A stretch of 64,000 bases of DNA, from the NCBI GenBank assembly GCA_030549175.1, contig JAUKUA010000006.1, positions 496,001-560,000 on the forward strand, in the 5' to 3' direction. The stretch is from Lasiosphaeris hirsuta (lineage: Eukaryota > Ascomycota > Sordariomycetes > Sordariales > Lasiosphaeriaceae). Shown here piece after piece: positions 1 through 11,534 of the stretch. The stretch's first letter is position 1, and the number at the start of each line of letters is the position of its first letter. The position numbers were made by a program, and so were the translations under genes. The notes under the pieces are model-generated. The model saw only the letters and a list, made by a program, of their open reading frames with translations, was not told the origin of the DNA and searched no databases.

Positions 1-239
1 CTTACGAAATTTCCTTTTTCGTTCGTAATCCTGAGCTGGGGTGAGCTGTGGCTGATTTATCCTCACCTTCCCCTAATTCGTCCCTAATCTAAGGTAGTCC
101 CCTACGCAGCTGCTACACAGCCTCAGAGGCCCGTTTCCAGCCCCCCCCGGCTAAAGTTTCCTTTCGATGGAAAGATAACGTGCCATCTGTAGGAATGGCT
201 CCCAGGTAATAATTCCAATTACAATATACACGTATACTG

Positions 240-1720
240 GGTATACGTGTGATTCGTGTCATATGTGCCGGAAAGACAACCATGGTGTAGAACTGAAGGA
301 TGGGGTATGGCGGCGGTGCGTCGACTAGGACTGGTGGCTCTTCTGCTGGTACGGTCCTTGACGTTTTGATTTCTTGTAGAGGACATCAAAGCCGCGTCCT
401 CTGTTGATAACCTGCATGTTCCATATTCGAAACGGGGAACAGAGGGTTTGCTTCCAAATCCCATACAGGGTTTGCAGTGGCGCTGGGGCTTCGCTTATAC
501 CAGACGATCCATGTGTGATCTTGAAGCTAGCTTGCCATCTTCTCTTGGACACCGATTCTCATGATGATGTCCACCCGCCCAGCCCACCCTGCCCACGAAT
601 AGCTGAGGAAGCCGCGGCGCCGGCGAAGATTAGAACCGGCAAATAGAAAAAGTGGTCGAAAGCCCCAACGGGTACACTGGCAACATCCGGTACCCCATCC
701 CATCATGTTGGAAATCCGCCTATTGATACCCGCCATGGCCCGAAGAACATCCGATGGATTGGTTAGAGACCTCGCCGTGTAGTTATAAAGAATGAACTCG
801 TAGTCATCCCGAGGGGATCTCATGTTGAAGCGTTCTGAACTCTCGATCGATCCACACTGCTTCCCTCGGGCCGAGTATCACCGCGGCATGTTTCCAATCG
901 GTCGCATTGGCGGCAGCCAAAAGCAGCCTCGCCCTCGAAGAAATACAGCTTGCGTCTGGACAAGAAATGCTCTTGGAATCTGGTAATAAGGGCAACTTAG
1001 CTCGATTTCACACAGCCTAGGGGGGTGGTCTTTCAACGCCCGGGAGAACACACACGTACGTCCATGCTCTCGTTTCGTATATGGTCTTTTTTAGCCGCGT
1101 TTCCGAGTCGACCAAAATGCCAAGGTAGGTTCCAGCCATTACCTCGCCAAGAAGCGTTCGTGGCTGTCGATAGTTGGACGTCGATAAAGCGGAGGACCTC
1201 AAGGCCGGGAAATAGGTGCGAATAATGTGTATTCAGAGGAAATAGAAGGCACTGCTTGTGTGTCGTCTTACAGTGGTCGATCCATCCCAACACCCGTCCA
1301 ATATCGAGCTCTCCGGGGAGTTGGGGCAGCATGCATGAATTCGGTGTATTTTGCTGCAGCACCTGTTGTGCCAAAGACGAGGGAGGCAACACGCCGAGGG
1401 AACAGCGCGGGAGAGAAGTTGAATCCATATCGGCACGCCCGAGATACAATCGAAGCTATGCCAAACAAGGCCGATGTTTTGGCTCGGGGGGATGGGTGTC
1501 GTCACCGTCTCGGAGTCCAGTCTGCGGCACCAGAGAACAGCTTCGTAGACCAAACGGCAGAACGGACAGCGGCTGGTCTGCACTCGAGACAGAGGACCAA
1601 GCGAAACATAATACAGACGGTAGCCTCCGCGTTGGAGTTCTCAAAAGGGGATATCGACGAATCTGCTGCAAAGGTCGGCGACGGGCGGTATTTTTGACCG
1701 GATTCATGTGAATGTGAATG
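240..1720 (-). pseudogene. Broken HET-domain (heterokaryon incompatibility) gene
   Basis: Minus-strand translation in shifting frames recovers pieces typical of HET proteins in the right order: a Cys-rich FCRLVYEAVLWC segment (about 1560-1530), a DIGRVLGWIDHCKTTH segment followed by LRFIDVQ (about 1350-1150), and much further on a RSLTNPSDVLRAMAGI segment and a LSYSWAGWAGRV segment (about 750-570), which matches the usual FPSWSWAGW motif near the end of HET proteins. No single frame spans these, so several frameshifts and stops are needed. HET proteins mediate programmed cell death after fusion of unlike hyphae. I see no intact start or full open frame, so I call it a pseudogene. Family assignment rests on motif order only. 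Confidence 0.6.
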
Positions 1721-1869
1721 GGAAAATGACATGACGGCCTGACGCCGAGTTCCCCTCACGCGCCGACATTCGCCGCTGCAATGCCAATCACTAATCACGG
1801 CGCTTCGGGAACGGAGCCTTGCGTTCGGACAGGTTCCAGCTGCTGAAGCTGGTATGCCCGAAAAGGTGC

Positions 1870-2640
1870 GGCGGGCACACAGGTAACTCTGAATTCATAC
1901 CCAATCTTTTGAGTAATATCCTTCCCTTTACATTTTCTTTTTTAGATCTTTAGTTGAAGCTTAGGTTTGCCATCCTGCCACCTGATAAAAAGGACAAAAT
2001 CCTATCGATAATTAGCTTCAGTTAGTTATAACCCCCTGGCATATCTCCAATTTTGACCTTTACCTGATATAACTCCTAAAGGCGAGTTGAGTTAAAGTAA
2101 TGCGTATTTAGTAAATTGACGTCATCTATACGGCATTCATTGTACACGTAGTCGTAGTGATCTCTAAACTATAACTATTCTTATAAGATGACGTAATTCT
2201 CTGTCGTTATCGTTAGGGACGCCTAGTCCTTATGGAGGTCCTTCAAACCGAGCTGCTCAGCTAATAGCCCTTGAATATACTGTATTAGTTAGCATCTTGG
2301 CTTACCACAACCTGAGCTTCACTACAGATCTACGTACCGGCGCCATGGACCGCTTAATATCCAAGGGCATCTCTAGATTGTAATGTCGTTCCCACGCATT
2401 GTAAAATCGGCGCATTACACCCCTTAAGCTGGATTCAGTTGGTAGTTCGTCCTCTTCGTTAAGCTTGCCTTTGGTGTTAAGGGTTATATTTTCGGCAAAT
2501 TGATTCATCACCTACATATCCCGAGGATCGGAACCCCTATATCTCTTTGTGTATTTAAAGGATGTTAAATCTCGGTTGTAGGCGCGTGAGGCTTGGAGTG
2601 CAGAGGCTAACTTAAGTCTCCAGCGGTCAGGTAAAATGTA
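1870..2640 (-). pseudogene. Decayed DUF3435 tyrosine recombinase (Starship captain-type) relic
   Basis: Reading the minus strand from about 2640 gives a coding-like piece with ESSLRGVMRRFYNAWERHYN and PLDIKRSMAP, then a GTACGT...TAATACAG intron-like gap, then YIQGLLAEQLGL, a stop-interrupted RDHYDYVYNECRIDDVNLLN, THYFNSTRL and finally QDGKPKLQLKI. This order matches fungal DUF3435 (FluG-like) proteins, the family that includes the captain recombinases of Starship giant mobile elements. At least five in-frame TAG/TAA stops interrupt it, several where glutamine would be expected, and the stretch is AT-rich, as expected from RIP. Its upstream region is shared with a second copy near 60.0 kb. It cannot be functional; whether it was a true captain or a solo relative is not decidable here. 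Confidence 0.65.
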
Positions 2641-2868
2641 AAGGCGAAACTATTCATTTTCAAGAATTGGGTCCCATTTTGGACTTTATATATGGGACCG
2701 ATTCTGGGCCACTTGGCTTGAGTTGAAGCAATTCAGCATGCTGTGGCGCAGCCTGCCGAAAATGGTAATCAGGGTGAGCAAGCCTGAGCCAATCCTGAGC
2801 AAAGACTGAGCCGAGCCTGAGCCGGTGTGAGCAATGTCACGTGGGCGAGGTACGAAAATGGATATTTT
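2592..2868 (-). repeat. Copy A of DUF3435-element 5' end (promoter and first codons)
   Basis: This segment and 59868-60092 share long blocks in the same orientation: CTTAAGTCTCCAG, a TATATATGGG TATA-like stretch, GAAGCAATTCAGCAT, and GTGAGCAATGTCA followed by GCGAGGTACGAAAA. Relative to the recombinase relic it covers upstream DNA and the first coding bases. Copy A has about 60 extra bases (2775-2832) made of repeated TGAGC/TGAGCC units that copy B lacks. Confidence 0.75.
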
Positions 2869-2889
2869 ATGATCCAAGATTCGTCTCAC

Positions 2890-3309
2890 AAAACAGCACA
2901 TTCTCAGACGGCCACAACAACCCCCCCCCCCCTTCCAAGCCACGCGCCCCCCCTGAGGCCGCTTCTCGATTTGTTCTCTCGAGGCGATATTAGCTTTCTC
3001 TATACCAGCTACCTCGGCAACAACTTACTCCTGACTCTCCCTCGCGTCGACCATACAGCATCGATCCCTACCTACGGCGTACATCCTAGAACAGCCCTGC
3101 TGGTATGCCGGATTATCGCCGGGAATGCCTTCGCCGACAGCTATTTCTTCCTCGATAAGGCGGGTCAACAGCGAGATTGGGTACCGCTTGATGGCATCTT
3201 GACGGACAAGGAGTACTACTGCAATGTTTTCGTCCACAACAAGCCGGTCGTTCTGGAAAATGATGTTCCCGATATTGCCATCAATTTCGGGACGGTTTCA
3301 CGGCAATAG
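2890..3309 (+). pseudogene. Fragment resembling N-terminal region of fungal HNH-nuclease proteins
   Basis: An open frame ending at 3309 contains PRTALLVCRIIAGNAF, SYFFLDKAGQ and DGILTDKEYYCNV. This pattern (a catch of hydrophobics, AGN, an FxLD strand, then a YY-containing strand) recalls the conserved region preceding the HNH domain in many fungal HNH-endonuclease proteins. No HNH catalytic motif follows; the frame stops and the downstream bases show no continuation I can recognise. The open frame runs back into the recombinase-element repeat, so the true start is unknown. It is probably a truncated gene piece. Family call is tentative. Confidence 0.35.
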
Positions 3310-4300
3310 TAGTGTGCTAACAACCCCCCAAAGTTGGTGAACCACGTAGTCATCACTTCTTGTAGCGTTTTATTCTCTAGCATCTCATCCACAGCTGGCG
3401 GAAATGGTGATGGGGATGTAAATAGCAAGCGATGAGATCCTTGTGTCTGCCACGAGGTAGTTGCCGTTTCATGTGGCCGTGATCACTGCCTTGGAGAGGA
3501 ACATGTGGTGATAGTCGATGAGAAGAGTTCGTGATGCGTCACGGCGTGCTCGATCCTTGTCGGGTTCTCTGTTTGTCCATCGTGCTGGTGTTACCCAGGG
3601 TGTATATCGCATGGCCTGGTACCCCAGCCTGATCCAGAAAGAGGTAAGGATTGTGAGTACTGCGAGAGGTTAGGATTTGGAAATTCCGAATAGACCTTCC
3701 AGGTAATAAAGATACCCAATACAGAGCCTCAACAGCCGCTACTGAGATCAGGAAGACGGCGCAAACAGCACAAGAGTTCGTCTGCATAGGGTAAGCTGGC
3801 CACCATCCGAAGGGTGATTGGTCTGTTGGTTGTCCGTTTCCAGGCGGGCTGGGGGAGGCGGGGCCTGATTTACTTGGCTGTTACCTTGTGTTTGAGTCTC
3901 GACCGCTGCGGGCTGTGCTTCTTAGATAGGAGCCTGGTTCCCCGGAATCACATTAGGCGCTAGGCTGGCAATGGGCGGGCTCTGCAAGGCGGGGATGGGA
4001 GGGTTCTGAGTGGTACCTGGTAGATTGGGGTTGAAGCCCGGCTTTGTATGGGGACACTGCTGCTGGGGCTCGTGTTGACGGAGGCTGCGTTCGACAACCC
4101 CCTGCGTTGATTGCGGGGAACTGCCGACGTTGTTTGCTTGCCCCTGCCTATCTGCGGGCGCCACGATGTGGCTTGAGCTGGCTGAACCTCTGTTTGCAGT
4201 GGTTGTGGCGCCTATTGGCGGTTGGGCGATCCCAAGAGGGCTGCTGCCAGAGGAACCTGTGTTATTGGAAGTCATTGTGAAGTCAGGATCCATCTATTTG
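3210..4300 (-). pseudogene. Low-complexity Pro/Gln/Ser-rich relic of unknown function
   Basis: Starting at 4293 the minus strand encodes 123 residues rich in Pro, Gln, Ser and Asn, without recognisable domain. The frame is interrupted by one TAA at about 3924-3926 and then continues for some 50 residues of the same composition (many Gln and Pro), so the stop looks like a mutated Gln codon. Further down, to about 3210, open pieces in other frames exist but I cannot join them. I do not recognise the gene. It could be a regulatory-protein tail or simply low-complexity sequence. Confidence 0.3.
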
Positions 4301-5331
4301 CGGAAGAAAGTTGGTTTTTACCTCCTGATCCATGGACACCATGCTTCGATGTGGGCGGATTTGGGTCATAATATGATGTGGTTCGAGAAGGACAAGCAAT
4401 ACCACAGCAAAAGAAGGAATTGTCAAGATTCAAATGAGCTGTGAAAGTGCAGGGGTTGTGCCCGATCCAAGGTGGACAGAGGTTTGAGGTTAAGGATTGC
4501 ACCTGCACCCTTGTAGATCAATTTATTTGTATTGATCGTTCATGATGGAATCGGAGTTGGGCATGGCTTGTGCAACATCAGCTGTGCCTGAACAGCTGAG
4601 CGAGAGATTTGGTAGCTTGTGGCATGTTTCCCACGAGCTTGGGAAATGATTGTTCTCGTTAAAAGGTACAATGGGTTATTCTGGGTGCTCCTTCCATTCC
4701 TGAGTCCTTGCAGTGGAGGAATGCAGCCATCGGCATTTTCTGTACCTGGCTAGGCCAAAGGACAAGTCCAAAGCCAGAAAAAGATTAGTCATGGGTAGGT
4801 AATCAACAAATTCAGTCATGGCTGCATGACAGTTGTCTCGAATTTAGCGGGCATCCGCATTTTCGCCCGCATGCCGTGTTTGCAATGGGCACCCGTTGGA
4901 TCTCAGCCTGGTGGCTCACGCAATGAGGCCTTCCCTCATGTCACACACGATCCCTGTTGGTCTATTCTTTGACTCCCAGGCAGCGCAGCAGCCTGAAATG
5001 GGGACGATATAGTTTGCTTAATCTCAGATTTTCCTTTCTCGAAGCTCCAGTCCTTTCCATCTCTTTCCTTGTAGACAGACTCCCAGGGCACACAGCCTTT
5101 CCACCACCGCTCCTTCCCAGACTGGGAGATACCTGCTGACATAATCCTTTCCCACCTGCATTTGGAACCACCCACCCGTCCTTTCCACCTCCATTTCAAC
5201 GACACCGGACGGAAGGCCAAGCAGCAACGAGACCAACCTTACTGTTTCCTTGTGGTCAACACATGATGGCTGCCAATAGGCGAGTCCCGCCATGTGGTTC
5301 GAGTGGCACACCCATACTAATTGTGTTGCAG
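4301..5331. other. Intergenic region; likely holds 5' exon of the helicase gene
   Basis: No convincing coding sequence. The right end must contain the promoter and probably a short first exon of the ZNFX1-type helicase, because that reading frame opens at a TTGCAG acceptor ending at 5331 and has no usable ATG before its zinc finger. Confidence 0.4.
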
Positions 5332-8300
5332 ATTCCGGCGGGGCGGCTTGCCAAATCTGTCAGATTCGTCGAAACCATGCTTCCGTTTCCGAGAGGGAAA
5401 TTGCACGTTCGGTACCAGATGCCGGTACTTCCACGACATTCCCGCGGTCCAGGATCCTCGACACAACACGGCTGGGCAAGGGGGGCGATCTCGGCAACGA
5501 GGGGGGCAAACAGCCCCGATCGACCGGCCCCCACAAGTACATGACGAGAAGCTACGAGAGTGGAAGCGGCTCTTGAACCAGCCGTCACAGCTCTCCCGCC
5601 CATTGCCCACCGTCGTCAGCCGCTTCTTCAAGCTCGCCTTGGAGCTGATGGATGGTGATCCGGGCCCTGCTCAAGAAGCCATCAAGCTTTTCGCAAGCAA
5701 TGAAGGACTTCTTTTCATCAAGGACATTGCAGATCGACACGTTCGTGCCGCTCAGACTGCTTGTGACAGCCCCGGTCCCCGTCTGTGGGATACCGAGATC
5801 AAGCCGCTCTTTCAGCTTCTAACTCACCCCCTCGTTGTCGATTCCGCCCTTCTGGAGCAGGAGGTCGCCACCCTGTTGAACTACCTTTATGGAGTCGGTG
5901 GAGATCGTATGACAAGAATCTTCGGCTATGTCGCGCAGCTGGTCAGAGCCTGGCCATCTTCGACCGACACCTCGAGAATGGAAGCCATTGAACTCAGCCT
6001 CTCCATGCTGGCCAAGATCCTTGATTGCAATACGGCTAATCTGATCAATGACAAGTTCTCCAGCTTGGCCGAAAGCTTCGCGGCCTGCATGGGTAAACCA
6101 TCACAGCACGATTCCGATGAAGAGTTCTCTCGTCTACAAGCCACCAAGTATCTAGAGTACATCCGAATCCGGCTCGATGTTGGCGAGGAGATGGACTTTC
6201 TGCAAGCTCGACCCCAAGCTGCCGTGACACGAGACCAGTTTGTGCTGAGGCGCGATCTTCCTGGGAAATTGTCTGCTGGTGGGCAGCGCCATTCCAATGA
6301 CCATGCAGACATCACCGAGATTTCCATCCTGCCCACCTACGACGAGATCGTGTCGTCGCGGGATGAATACCTCCCTACAACTGACCCATCCCAGTGGCAC
6401 GTCAAGGGTATACGTGGGAGACTAGACAGGGAATTCCGTCTGCTACGAGAGGATGCCGTCGGCCAATTGCGCGATGCCGTGCGCGAGACAATCGACACGA
6501 TTAAAGGCCTGCGTGACGGCCATCCTTCTCGCTCCAACAATGGCCCCCAAAAATACGCGTACGATTTCCCAACGCCCGTCGACGTAACGCTTGACAGGAT
6601 GAGCGGACTTGAGCTGCTGGTCAGGTGTAACCAACTCCAGGCTGTCCGACAAGTCGGTCTGGAGCAGCGAAGAGACTGGTGGGCGAAGACCAAGCGCCTT
6701 GCTTCGGGTGCCCTGGTTAGTGTCGTTGACCCTGCAGGCTCGGTCGTGTTCTGTGTCGTTTCGGATACTACAATGCGAAGCGCAAACGACAAAAAAGCCC
6801 GCAAACCTCGGCCTGACGATCTCAGTGATGGGGAGGAAGAGGATGGTGTTTCAAAACGCTATACATATACGCTGTCAGACGACGAGAACTTTCTCTATAT
6901 GCGACTGAAGCTCATTGATCCTAACGCACCCGAAATCAGGCAGGTTCTCCACTGGTATCAGTCTATGGGACCCTCATCGCGCCGATATCTGGTTGAGTTT
7001 CCCGGGGTTCTACTCGCCTCGTTCAAAGACACGCTTGCGGCCCTCCAAGAGATGTACAAGAAGCCAGCCATGCCATTCCGCGATATTCTAGCACCCTCAG
7101 AAGTGCAATCTGCCAACATGGGCATCAAGCCACCCAGATATGCCATGAAAGCAGGGTTTGAGTTTGACCTCAGCTGTTTGGCTAGGGGAGGAAATGAGTT
7201 GGCGGTTCGTCCTCAGCATCCGCCGGACCCGGAGGAAATCGCGTCTCGGACAACACTTGACCCGACCCAATCTGTCGCCTTGGTCAATACTCTCTCAAGA
7301 GAGCTGTCTCTCATTCAAGGCCCACCGGGTACAGGTAAAAGCTACACCGGTGAGAAGATCATAAAGGTCTTGTTGGCAAACAAGCGAAAGGCCAAACTGG
7401 GACCTATCATTTGTGTGTGCTACACCAACCACGCATTGGACCAGCTCCTTGAGCATCTTTTGGATGATGGGATCGGCCAAATAATTCGAATGGGCTCCCA
7501 GTCGAAATCCGAAAGGCTCCAGGATCTCAACCTGCGACACATTGCCAGACTGCAAACTCGAACTAAGCCAGAGAAGTCGGATCTTTATCACGCGGAGCAG
7601 CGGATTGGAATGCATGCCAACGCAACTAACAGGGCCCTCAAAGGGTTACAAGCAACGACTTTGCGGGGATCTGTCGAGATCTTTTTGGAGGTCACTTTCC
7701 CCAGCCGTCATCAGGAGTTGTTTGGTGAATCGGAAGAAGGATGGACGACAGTTGGACCGAGTGACCAAATTAACAGGTGGCTTGATGGTGGACATGGGGG
7801 CCGGTGTCGTCAGCTTCACGAATTGAATGCGGTCCGGCTCTCAGATATGACCCATGACGAGCGCCAACTGCTGTATTCTAATTGGATAGAGGCCAGCAGC
7901 GAAGACTTCATCACCAGAGTCACTAATGAGCATCAACAATACACCTCGGCAGTGGAATCTCGAGATCGATTGCGCAAGGATCTCGACCTCCGCTGCCTCC
8001 AAGCAGCTAACATCATTGGAGCCACAACCACGGGACTTGCAAGGAACCTTGAGCTCTTTCAGAAATTGCGAACCAAGGTCCTGCTATGCGAGGAGGCCGG
8101 CGAGGTCCTGGAGGCTCATCTCCTGACGGTGCTCCTCCCGTCTGTGGAGCACGCCATCCTCATCGGAGACCACCTTCAACTTCGCCCGCAGATACAAAAC
8201 TATGATCTGCAAAGCAACAATCCGCGTGGTAAGCAGTACTCCCTCGACATGTCTTTGTTTGAGAGGCTCGTCCAGCCGCCTCGTGGAATTGGCGACGCAG

Positions 8301-11300
8301 TCCCTTTCAGCATCCTCGAAACCCAGAGGAGAATGCACCCCTCCATCGCAGAGCTCATTCGATCGACTCTGTATCCCTGCCTCAAAGATGCTGTCCAGGT
8401 ATCGCAGTACCCAGAGGTTGTTGGCATGAGGAAGCGCTTGTTTTGGTTCCACCACGAGAAGCCCGAGGCAGGCGCCGCAAACAACGACACCCTCAGCTCT
8501 TCTCGCTCAAACGAGTTCGAGGTTGAGATGACGGCCGCTTTGGTTTCTCATATTGTGCGCCAGGGTGAATACTCGAAAGAAGACATTGCTATCATCACGC
8601 CGTACCTCGGCCAGCTACAGAAGCTCAGACGTCGTATGAGCGAAATGTGGGAGGTTGCCGTAAATGATCGCGACCTAGAGGAGATCGAAGCGCTGACCCC
8701 TGACGCCCAGGAGCCAGTGGAGATGGCGACAAGGAGTAAAGTTAGCAAGACAAGACTCGTGAATAGCATCCGAGTGGCGACGGTGGACAATTTTCAGGGC
8801 GAGGAAGCCAAGGTCGTCATCATAAGTCTCGTCCGCAGCAATCCGCAGAACAACTGCGGTTTCCTCCGCACCTCCAACCGAATCAATGTGCTCCTATCCC
8901 GGGCCAGGCATGGAATGTACATTATCGGCAACTCAAAAACTTACAGCAGTGTGTCCATGTGGTCCGATGTCATCTCGATGCTCCGGGCGGGTGGGAACTT
9001 CGGGACAAGTTTCGAGCTCCAGTGTCCGCGGCATCCGAATACACCGCTCAGAGTGTCAGAACCTGACCACTTTGTGCAATGTTCCCCTGAGAGTGGTTGC
9101 ATTTTGCCTTGCGACAAGAGGCTCGACTGCGGGCATTCTTGCACTGGAAGATGTCATTCAGAGATGCTTCACAACGTGGTCAAGTGCTTGGTGGACTGTC
9201 CGCGGTCCAAAAAGGGCTGCGATCATCCCTGCCCACTCCGATGCGGCGATCAATGTCATGGCAAGTGCCGTGTGCGGTTAAACGAGATCGATCTTGTCCT
9301 CCCGTGTGGCCATCGAGTCTCCTCAGCGTACTGCTGGGAGGCCCAAGACCCTGCCTCCATCCGGTGCACAGAACGAGTCTCACGCACTGTCCCCGGCTGT
9401 AGCCACAGTGTCACGGTACCCTGCTACGAGAATGTCAACGCCTTCAACTACCGCTGCACTGCCAAATGTGGCAACTTCCGGCCGTGTGGTCACTCGTGCC
9501 CGAGCCAGTGTTTCCGCTGCAACGCGAGGGAGAATGGTGAGATCACCGAACAGAGCCACGGCGTTTGCACAGTTCTATGCGGCCGCAAGTACCAGACGTG
9601 CTGCCATAGCTGCAGTCGGCCATGCCACGATGGAAGTCAGTGTGGATCTTGCAATGAGCCGTGCGAGGTTCGCTGCAGCCATTCGAGATGCAGCAAGAAG
9701 TGCCATGAGCCTTGTGCTCCTTGCGCGGAGCCGAAGTGCCAATCCAGTTGCCCTCATACGAGTTGTAGCCTGCCGTGCGCGGCGCCTTGCAACTGGGTGC
9801 CTTGCAGCAAGAGGTGCGAGGAGGTGCTTAGCTGCGGCCATCAATGTGAGTTTGCCCAATCTTTTCACGATGAACTGTCAACTGATGCTAACGATTTCTC
9901 ACCCACTCCAGGCCCTTCTCTCTGCGGAGAATCTTGCCCAAGCGTAGCGTACTGCCAGCGGTGTGGATCTGACGGCATCAAATCCACATGTGTCGATTTT
10001 CTTGAGATGAAAGAATACATCGAAATCGACTTGGACGATGACCCATGCATATTCGCCGATTGCGGCCACTTCCTGACAGTTTCATCGATGGATAGTCAGA
10101 TGGACATGGCAGCAAACTACGATCTGGATGAAAACGGTCATCCAGTTCGTATTCGCGGGGCTTCGGAACCTTTCTCGGGCGTCCCGGGCGCTACCAAGGC
10201 TTGCCCTACTTGTCGCGGATCGCTCCGTAACATTTCAAGATTTGGACGCATCGTCAGGCGTAGCATGCTGGACGAGGCAACCAAGAAGTTCATATCTTGG
10301 TCTCACGCCGAGTGCCTCCGGCTCGCAGACAGTCTTGCCACTGAGCAGGAGAAACTTACCAAAGCCGGTCTCATCGTCACTCCGTCCACCGAGTCTAGCA
10401 AGTCGATGACCAAATACCGCCCGAGACTGGGACAGCTTCGCCAGCTGCAAAGCACAGTAGGTGAGCGATATAATGACATCATCACACTCTGGACCATGAT
10501 CAGCTCGTTCGCCAACAAGGTGCGGGCAGAGGAACAACCCTTCCAGCGGGTTGCTGATCTCGTCAAGCACATCAATCGCCAAAACAAGACGAGCGAAGAG
10601 TTCCGGTTCGATGAGGCGATTATCCAAGTCAAGGGTCAGCTCACTGCAAACTTGCTGCTGTTGAAGTGCGAAATGTATATCTTTTCAGACTGTGTTCGAC
10701 TTCAGGAGGGCGGCAGAGCAAATATGAAGATGGGGGAGATGAAGATCAATTGGTTGATATACCGCACCGAGTGCGCGAATCTCATCAACCTTGCTCATAA
10801 CCGCAAGTTCCCTCGAGAAGAACTGCAGTCCCACATTTTTGCAGCACAGGTTGAGCTATTAGCCGGTCTGTTTGGCTCACAGTCGGGTTCAATCAAGACT
10901 GATCAAAATCAAAATCCGCCACCGAGATCTCTCATAGATGATACCACCAAGACCAACGAAAAGCCCCTCGAGGACCTGAAGACGTCTGCGATCAACCACA
11001 TCGCCCGTGCCCGTGCATTGCTAGATGAGTACCCCTCCACGGCCATACTCAAGGACGAACTTGATGCAATGGAACTCATGGCCAATAACGGGGTGTTCTA
11101 TCGGGAGGTTTCGGCCGAGGAGATCCGGGCTGTTTACAAGGCAATGAGCAGTGAGCTAATGGGCACCGGGCACTGGTACACGTGTGAGAACGGCCACCCT
11201 TTCACCGTTGGTGAGTGCGGGATGCCTATGCAGTTTGCCCGATGCCCCGAGTGCAACGCTCAAGTGGGAGGGCAGGATCACCAGGCGGTGGAGGGTGTGA

Positions 11301-11356
11301 GACATGCGGCCGAGATTGAAGCGTTGGGGAGTGGGGTTGGCGGGATGAGGCTGTAG
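5332..11356 (+). CDS. ZNFX1-like NFX1-type zinc-finger SF1 RNA helicase
   Basis: About 1,990 residues. Counting from 5321, a CCCH finger (about 20-38) comes first, then an SF1/UPF1-like helicase core with Walker A GPPGTGKS near 667, Walker B-like CEEAGE near 922, GDHLQLRPQ near 948, QRRMHPS near 1003, TVDNFQGEE near 1153 and an LSRAR motif VI. A long array of NFX1-type Cys/His repeats follows (about 1260-1545), and the C-terminus carries an RZ-type finger (CENGHPF, GECG, CPEC, about 1953-1985). This order matches ZNFX1, an RNA helicase of antiviral and small-RNA pathways in animals, and fission yeast Hrr1-type proteins in RNAi heterochromatin. A 66-nt intron at 9846-9911 is in frame; removing it restores CGHQCPSLCGE. 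The start is unresolved: the frame enters through an acceptor at 5331, so a short upstream exon is expected. Confidence 0.88.
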
Positions 11357-11534
11357 ATTGCGTCGGTGGTGTCAAGTGTCTTTCTATCTTTCTTTTGTGC
11401 ATGACATTTATTTTATCTGCATCTGAGCAGCGTGGGCGATGCGCAAACATATTCTGCAGACGATGAATATGTAGGAGTCAGCACAGCGTAATTTCCAGCC
11501 TCCTTGGCCACTTTAGAACACTGTCTATCGATTT

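Noticed and set aside
1227..1711. Plus-strand open frames in the HET relic
   Set aside because: HET-like motifs are on the minus strand; plus frames show no domain.
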